This document shows positions 34,650-40,985 of a stretch of DNA of 40,985 bases, one piece after another. The stretch is from positions 1 to 40,985 of the forward strand of contig QJNS01000364.1 in assembly GCA_004154925.1 (NCBI GenBank), written 5' to 3'. Both the position numbers and the translations under genes were made by a program. The stretch is from Monosporascus cannonballus (taxonomy: Eukaryota > Ascomycota > Sordariomycetes > Xylariales). Position 1 is the stretch's first letter. Each line of letters begins with the position of its first letter. The notes beneath the pieces are model-generated. The model was not told where the DNA came from. It did no database searches and saw nothing but the letters and a program-made list of their open reading frames with translations.

Positions 34650-37600
34650 ATTTAGCGGGCCAAGTTTCTTATTTAATTAAATATTTGTGCTATCTTCGGT
34701 TATCTAGGTGGCAAATAATATTTTTTATTACCCATTTTTCCTATTCCTTTACCAGATTTAATAACGTTATCTAAATATTACTTAATTTTCGATTATATTA
34801 CGGTTTTAATAAGGATATTTGGAATATATTATATATCCGTTAATATTTAGTAGAAAAAATTACTTTATACGTTTAAAAGACTATTTTTTTTTAATCGTAA
34901 TCTGGATATTAATAAATACGAACTTTTTTATTTTTAACTTAAAGTTCTTTGTTAATAAATTTACTTATTACTTTAATTTAAAATCTATGGTCGTCTAATA
35001 TTAATTATAATATTCCTTTTAGGATGTTATTATTTTTTCTTAATATTCGTATATTATTCGATAAATAACTATTCCTTTGTCGAGGTACTCCTTAATTTCT
35101 TATATTTATTTTTTTTAAATTTTTAAAGAAAATATTTTATTATTCTTAAAAAATATTTATATAAGGCTTCGAACGGAAAACGGCCGATAAATGTATTCCG
35201 CGTATTATTATATACGAATTCTGTATTTCGTAATAGCTTTATTTAATTATTTTAATATTTATTAATATAATTACGAGAATAATATTTTAACATCTAATAA
35301 ATACGTTCCGTTTATTTATCGGTTTGCGGATAATAAACGGTCGATATTCGCCGTTTTATTTTTCGTTCCTTAAAAAATTCCGCCTAGAAAAAATTCGTTA
35401 GCAGCTTATTTTTATTATTAACAATTCCGGTTGGTATACCGAATCTGTATTTGATCTTATCGTAAAGCAATTAAGCTAACTTAATTCCGATTAAAGTTTT
35501 AACTGTAAAAATAAATATTTTTAATTTCGGAAGGCGATCGATAATCACTAGGATTATATCGTACTTTAATTTTTTTAAACTTAGGCTTTTGGAAAATATT
35601 GTAATAAAATTTAATAAGATTTTTTAAAAGGGTTATTTGGATAACAATAAGGATTATAGCTATCTATATAATTTGTAACGTAAGTTTATTATACTTTAGC
35701 AATTTGGATATTATTTGGTATATTTTCGGATATTATTCGCTATATTTTTCTAGTGAAAACTTTTGATTATCAGTTCTAATATACAGATATATCTCATATA
35801 TCTTGCCCTTAAATTATTATAGTGCTGGTTAATTACTTACTTTCGCAAAGCGTTTTGCGACGAATTATCAATTTATTCCAATAATGTAAAACTTTATTTA
35901 AATTTAAAAAATATTTTCTTTTTATTTCGATTTAACGTTCCGTTATCCGTATTAATTTTAAAATATTTAAATGTTTGATTTCTAATTTTTGAGCTTAATC
36001 GTAAAATTATCGGAAAACTTTCAACTATAATATTATTTCGTTTTTAGTTACCTTTTTTTGCGAAAAAACGTAAAACGTATTAATTATAAATAATAATTTT
36101 AGCATTAATTTCGTTTTTCTTAGATTTCTTAAAATCCGATCGTAATACGATTATAATTTGCGGTTATTATTATTTAATTATTAGTTATATTATTATTACG
36201 ATTTTCTTTTACATTATTGTTCGGAAATAATAAGTTCGGCAAATATATAATCTTTTAGTTTTGTTTTTCAACAATTTTCTATAATCGTATAATCAAGGTT
36301 TTCTACTTTTTATGCCAATAATAATTATTTAAATTTCCGTTACTTGAAATTTATCTGAACATTTTATAACGAATAAATATTACATTATTTTTATAAAGCC
36401 CTTTGCCTTTTTATAATACTTTAAATCGCGTTATATATTTACGATTGTTTTTCATATGTTTTTCGATATATTATTTGTAAAACAGAAATTTTTATATAAC
36501 GTAAGGATTACGTTTTTATATGTAATTTTCCTTAATATTTAATCTAGGTTTTTAAATAACTTATTTACCAGGTTAATAATATTCGATTAGTATTAGATCT
36601 TAAAATTAAATTACGTAAAACGGTAAATTTAATAAGTTAATTTCTCTTTAAAAGTATGCGTTAGCATTTTTATTATATCTTTTAATATTATGTAATTAAT
36701 AAGTATTAAGAAACTTTTTTACGTACTTTCAAAGTATTGCCGTTAATGTTTTAAGTGTTTTATAATCGTTAATAATTTTTTTATTTTATAACTTACCGCT
36801 TTTTAGTTAAACTTAATTTTTGTAACCAATATACGATTAAATATTAATAACTTTCGTATTTTTATAAAAATATCTTTAATATAGAATTTACCGAAATGTT
36901 TATTTTAATTCTGGTATTATTGGCGTTATCTTAATATCGAAAAATGGTTGTCGACTAAAAGGTATTTTTTAAATTTCGAAACGCCTTTTTAATTTTTTCA
37001 GATTACCGGAATTCTGCTGTTTTACCTTTGCCCTACGCCATTTTTAAAAACTTAATAGGTTCAGTAATATGCAAATAATAGGCGATAAACTTTCGATAAA
37101 AATGTGTAAATCTCAAAAATATTTAAATATTATAAATTAATTTTGGTTTTAGTCATATTTCGATAATATCGACCTATCGGCGGTCCATCTTTAAGCTGTC
37201 GGTATTTTTTATAAATCTTAAAAATTATATTTTTTTAAAGCAAATTCATATTTAAACTTTTTAGCAAATAATTAATATTATAATAGCCGTTTGTAAATTA
37301 GTTGAAAATATTTTGTATATTTCTTTTTATTATCCGAATAAATAATTATATTATTTAAATATATTACGTATACACAATTCATTGATTTAGTTAATAGTTT
37401 ATATATATAAAGTCGGAACGTAACCGGTACGTTAATAAAATTAAATAATATAACCGTATATTTAAACGGCCCGTACTGCGTTTGGAAAACGGTTTTTTAT
37501 TAATCGCCTTTTTTAATTCTAATACGGTAATATATATTTTTAAAATTTGTTTTGAAAAATATTTTAATTAATCTTAGGCAAAATATTACTTTTGAAATTA

Positions 37601-37780
37601 AAGGTAAAAAATATTAATTTTTTATCGTTATCCGATTTAACCCCTTATAATTAACGTATAATTAAAAATTGCTTTTTTTAGGCATAAATAATATTGGTAC
37701 CTTTACGTCCGCTTTAAAATAAGGTATCGGGCCTATTTTTAAACTTTTTCGGATATATTTTTCTAATATTTTCTATTAGG
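34650..37780 (-). pseudogene. Element D pol: RT, RNase H, integrase, chromodomain (decayed)
   Basis: Minus-strand order from the right. RT: TVFQTQYGPFKYTVILFNF (about 37430-37490), then YLNNIIIYSDN (about 37335-37370), where both Asp of the catalytic YLDD are Asn. RNase H: AFRNLKNTF (near 36990) and YWLQKLSLTKKR (near 36800). Integrase: DIILVIIDRLPKL (near 35560), YRFGIPTGIVNN (near 35440), then RRISTVYYPQTDK (near 35320-35360), matching the family STAYHPQTDGQTER, and FPFEALYKY (near 35170). A GPY/F-like tail (FQISLLKP) precedes chromodomain WVIKNIICHLDNRR...YLIK.ETWPAKYN, which is cut by element B. It is inactive. Confidence 0.88.
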
Positions 37781-39898
37781 CCTCCGAAATAAGGTAAATT
37801 AGGCCGAATAAAGGTGTTTTGCCTAGGATCAGATTTATTTTATATTTTGCCTTTAATAAATAACATATTTTTTTATTTATTTATTTCGGATTACATTAAT
37901 GGAAAATTCTTTATATATATAAAAAGGTTAATTATCTTTTATTTTTGCTATTTTCCGAATTCCGAGATATTTAATTTTTCGATTAGATTTATTAATTAAT
38001 GGTATAAATTTATTGGCTAAAAAAAATTAAATCTACGATTTTCAATTTAGTAAGCTTTTGTAATAATTCGTATAATTATTAATATGTAATTATATTTAGC
38101 AAAACTTTTATTTTATCTATTCCGGATCTGGATAATAAAAAAATCTAGCGCCTTTCGATCGGAATATATTATAAAATAAATTTATTTAAATTTTCGTTCG
38201 TTTTCGTTATTATTTATTATATTAACAAAAATATTATAAGCCGTATAATATATAATAGATACGTTATTAACGTTAAATAAGCCCGGAATATTTACGAGAA
38301 TTAATTAAAATTAAACCTTTTCGTTAATATTTTACTTATAATATTTATTTATATTCCGATATTTATATTTATAGATATTATTATATTCTTTATATATTTC
38401 TTAATAAATATATTTCTTTTAAAAAACGGTTTTATTCCCATTATTTTATAATTATTAACCGAAATAAATTAGACGTATATGTTTATTCCGGCTTTTTTGG
38501 TATTTACCTTTAAAGATTAATTTAATTTATCGTTATGTATTACAATATTTTATACGGCATTTAAAAATTAATTTTCGTATAGCCGAAATAATAAAGTTTT
38601 TTATTTTTTTAAGTTTATAATTTACGTTTTTATAACTTAATTCTTTATAATTATAATATTTAAATAGGCTTTTATAAACGATAAAGATATTAAGTCGTAT
38701 AGATTTATTCCGATCGAAATTAAATTAGCGATTATTTATTTTCCAAATATAAGATCGTTTGCGGTTCTTATTATTTTTACGCGATATTTTTAATTTATTA
38801 TAAAACTTTTTTCCCGAAAATATTAAAATATAATAATTTATTTTTATTTATATTTTTAGCGGAAAATAATTGGTTTTTTTCGCCGTTTTCGAAATATTTT
38901 AATAATATTTTGTTTAATTTATTATATTATTAATTTTTTTTAATTTAAGGTTTTTTTGTATTAAGATATTTTGTAATCTTAGTATTAATTTAAAAAAGAT
39001 AATTAAAAGCGAAATATTTATTATTCCGATTATTTTCGGAGCTAAAAATATTCGTAAATTTTATTGTATTAATTAGGAATTTTTATTTAACGTAAAAGCT
39101 TAACAAAAATTAATTAAATTATTATTATGTTTTGATAAATTATTTCCAATATTCATTATTAAAAAAGTTAAAATTTACGTAAATATTCTTAATTAAAAGT
39201 TATAAAATTTTTATTAAATATTGTTTCGTATTTAAAATAATTAAATATAATACAGTATAATTGTTAAATATTTATAAAAAAACATATATATGGCCTATAA
39301 TTCATTAAATATAAATAAAAATATTTTGTTATAACTTTTTAACGTAAACTTTCGTAAAAATGTTTATTTAATTTTTTAATCGCCGTACGTTCGAAAACTT
39401 TCGGATAATTATAATACAATATTTATTAATTAATTTTAGATTTTTATGATAATATCGTAATTACTTTATAAAATTTTATAATTTTAATATATATTATTAC
39501 TTATTATTCGGCTAATTATCGAAATAATTTTAAATATTATTCGTTTTAATAACGTATAATTTTTAAAATCTAATTATTATTAAAAGGCTTAATTTTTTTT
39601 ATTTTGATTTCCGAAATACGGTTATTACATTATGCTCTTTTTTAAATATTTAATTAATAATTATCGAAATATATTGTTATTATATATATAAGATAATTCG
39701 TTATTTCCGAAATTATGGTTTTTTATTCGTTAAAGTTTTATTATAAGTTTTTTCGCCTATTTTCGTATCGTAATCGATCGTTCGTCGATTGGATTTCGAA
39801 TTACGGTTTTTTCGACTAATAATCTAGGTTCGTTTTATAATCGGTAAATTTTGGTTTTAGTAATTATTACGTTATTGTTTATAATAAAGATAAAAAAT
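37781..39898 (-). pseudogene. Element D protease/gag and leader region (decayed)
   Basis: This occupies the space between RT and the 5' LTR of element D, where gag and protease belong. It is strongly AT-shifted. I found no readable zinc knuckle or protease motif. The last bases before the LTR (39880-39898) should hold the primer-binding site, but no tRNA match is evident after RIP. A plus-strand frame at 37814-37999 is antisense noise. Confidence 0.4.
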
Positions 39899-40105
39899 TA
39901 TAAAATAATAAATAATTATAAATTTGAATAAAATAATCTCTGACTAATTGTAAAACGTATTCCAAGAAATAAATGTATTAGGTTACTTTTATCTGGCGTT
40001 TCCCATTAGCTGCCAGATGGTGGATTTATATTAGTAAGTGGGTCGGTGGCTGATCGGTGGCTGGTCGGCTACCAGCCTTATCCTCATAGGGGCTGTATTC
40101 TTACA
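39899..40105 (-). repeat. Element D right LTR (5' LTR on minus strand), 207 bp
   Basis: It starts TATAAAATAATAAATAAT (TGTAAGATAATGGACAGC in the other copy) and ends GTATTCTTACA. The inner 60 bp are mutated and the outer 120 bp are close to normal. The GGGAC duplication follows at 40106-40110. Confidence 0.93.
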
Positions 40106-40985
40106 GGGACCCTCGCCTTTTGCTTGGAGTATCCCGGAGCCTACATTATCGTTCAGGGCGAGATGTACCTCTCCGACCGGGGAGCTACGGACTGCAACCA
40201 AGTGTCGGAACGCAGGCCTCTTCTGTGCGCTGCGTGGGGGCGGCGGCGGTACTTTCAGGGCCGTCCTGGGGGCTACACACCATGTCAAGCCTGCTGTGCC
40301 AATCGTGATGGCGTCCGTCAAGCTGCCGGATAATATCACCTCCGGAGTCGCCATGGAGTGGATTGAGCTCCAAGTGCGAGAGTCGCTGAGATGGGGGAGG
40401 GAAGGCTGGGGTGTGTCTATCGCTGGAGCCTTCCTGGCGCACATGAACCCGTTCCCTGCCTTTGCCAATATGAGCGACGGCAGCGCGAAGGCTGTGGAGG
40501 CGATGCGTAGCGCACCCGAGTTTGCCCTCGCGTTTGGCGGCACCAGCGAAATAGAGGTCCTGCCAGAGTGATTGGCACTATGGAACAAGTCCTTAAATGG
40601 CAGGGGGGGCAGGATCGCACGTGTTTTACCAGCCGGCTAGTACCCTAGAGCATGTTCGCAGATGATACGGGCGTAGGAGGGATAATGGGCCTCATCGGGG
40701 GCGTCAGAGAGCTCGAATTTGACCCAAATCCTTGTACACGCAGGTAGGGATGCCATTCGTAGTTGACGCGACGATCGGTAGGAACTGATACGATAGTGAG
40801 GACTACGGTACCCCCGGTACATCCCGGCTAGTATAGTGCTCTATTGAGCATGCCGGCCACCATCACGATCCCCCGGAATGCAACGTTGGAGGGACGGCTA
40901 GAGAGCCTCGTGCGGTTCACAGAGGTCACCACACTCTCAGAAGCGTTAACAGGACCCGAAGGCGGCGCGTATCCCAACGAAGCTA
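40106..40985 (+). pseudogene. FAD-linked (berberine-bridge-like) oxidoreductase, 3' part, decayed and cut by element D
   Basis: The first frame (40107-40571) reads GPSPFAWSI, then TLSFRARCTSPTGELRTATK and FCALRGGGGGTFRAV (about 40221-40265). This is the LFWALRGGGGGTFGVV end of the FAD_binding_4 domain (Trp changed to Cys). It continues collinearly to SEIEVLPE and a TGA. The relic resumes in another frame with TSRLVP, a stop, then SMFADDTGVGGIMGLI (40628-40707). In that frame again at 40850-40985, RFTEVTTLSEAL then GGAYPNEA is the start of the BBE-type C-terminal motif GGAYLNEAD; it runs off the window. Such enzymes are usually secreted flavin oxidases, often in secondary metabolism. No upstream start survives here; the 5' half is probably at 24008-24602. 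Introns could explain one break, but not all stops. Confidence 0.8.

Larger units (their letters stand above)
24603..40105 (-). mobile_element. Element D: chromodomain Ty3/gypsy retrotransposon, outer shell of a 15.5-kb nest
   Basis: Two LTRs of exactly 207 bp (24603-24809 and 39899-40105) and a GGGAC duplication define it. It reads on the minus strand: RT near 37340-37500, RNase H near 36780-37010, integrase near 35170-35700, chromodomain at 34650-34770 continuing at about 27880-27965. It contains a Tc1-type transposon (24888-26301) and element B (27971-34644). Native internal length is about 7.0 kb, roughly 1.1 kb more than A or B. The surplus matches a long tail between chromodomain and 3' LTR. 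Its LTRs do not resemble those of A, B and C, so it belongs to another gypsy family. Confidence 0.92.

Noticed and set aside
40038..40106. ATG at 40038 as start of the oxidoreductase
   Set aside because: Codons 40038-40106 lie in the LTR of element D; homology starts only after the GGGAC duplication, so this start is a by-product of the insertion.
40031..40588. 185-codon minus-strand open frame, and others overlapping 40046-40822
   Set aside because: The plus strand carries recognisable FAD-domain motifs. The minus-strand frames show no family features and exist because the GC-rich stretch has few stops in any frame.

Overview
The window reads as a repeat island from a filamentous ascomycete (Pezizomycotina-type) nuclear genome. 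From 1 to about 39.99 kb it is extremely AT-rich. CpA is depleted, CpG is partly retained, and stop codons arise where CAA, CAG, CGA or TGG are expected, which is the signature of repeat-induced point mutation (RIP). Only about the last 1 kb (40.1-40.985 kb) has ordinary, GC-rich base composition. I see no intact protein-coding gene, and I found no rRNA, tRNA or CRISPR array. The species is not identifiable from the sequence.

Layout. (1) 1-215 is unassigned. (2) 216-15505 is a Ty3/gypsy element on the minus strand (here element C). Its left LTR was entered by a second minus-strand chromodomain gypsy element (A, 525-7661; 395-bp LTRs, 5-bp duplication ATTTT). A in turn carries in its integrase an unmutated solo LTR (2462-2837; duplication TATAT). 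The reverse transcriptase of C is interrupted by a pogo/Fot1-like DNA transposon (10782-12650; TA). (3) 15771-17622 is a second, different pogo/Fot1-like transposon. (4) 17625-24007 is an AT desert in which I recognise nothing. (5) 24603-40105 is a 15.5-kb nest. Its outer shell is a minus-strand gypsy element (D) with two 207-bp LTRs and a GGGAC duplication. Inside D sit a Tc1/mariner-type transposon (24888-26301) and a plus-strand chromodomain gypsy element (B, 27971-34644; duplication ATTAT), the latter inserted into the chromodomain of D. (6) 40106-40985 is a decayed FAD-linked (berberine-bridge-like) oxidoreductase gene. Its probable RIP-eroded 5' half lies on the other side of D at about 24008-24602, so D appears to have split a host gene.

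How the parts relate. Nesting gives a relative order: C before A before the solo LTR; C before pogo-1; host gene before D before B and the Tc1 element. The elements share domain order (gag, protease, RT, RNase H, integrase, chromodomain where resolved), and their catalytic residues are damaged to different degrees. The LTRs of A, B, C and the solo LTR share one R-U5 end; the U3 parts of A, B and the solo differ, each with its own short regulatory-looking repeats. The best biological leads are these: the modular LTR family, the 10-bp-periodic GATCAC array in the intact solo LTR, RIP boundaries resolved inside single LTRs, the split oxidoreductase gene, and an unexplained coding-like tail downstream of the chromodomain of element D.
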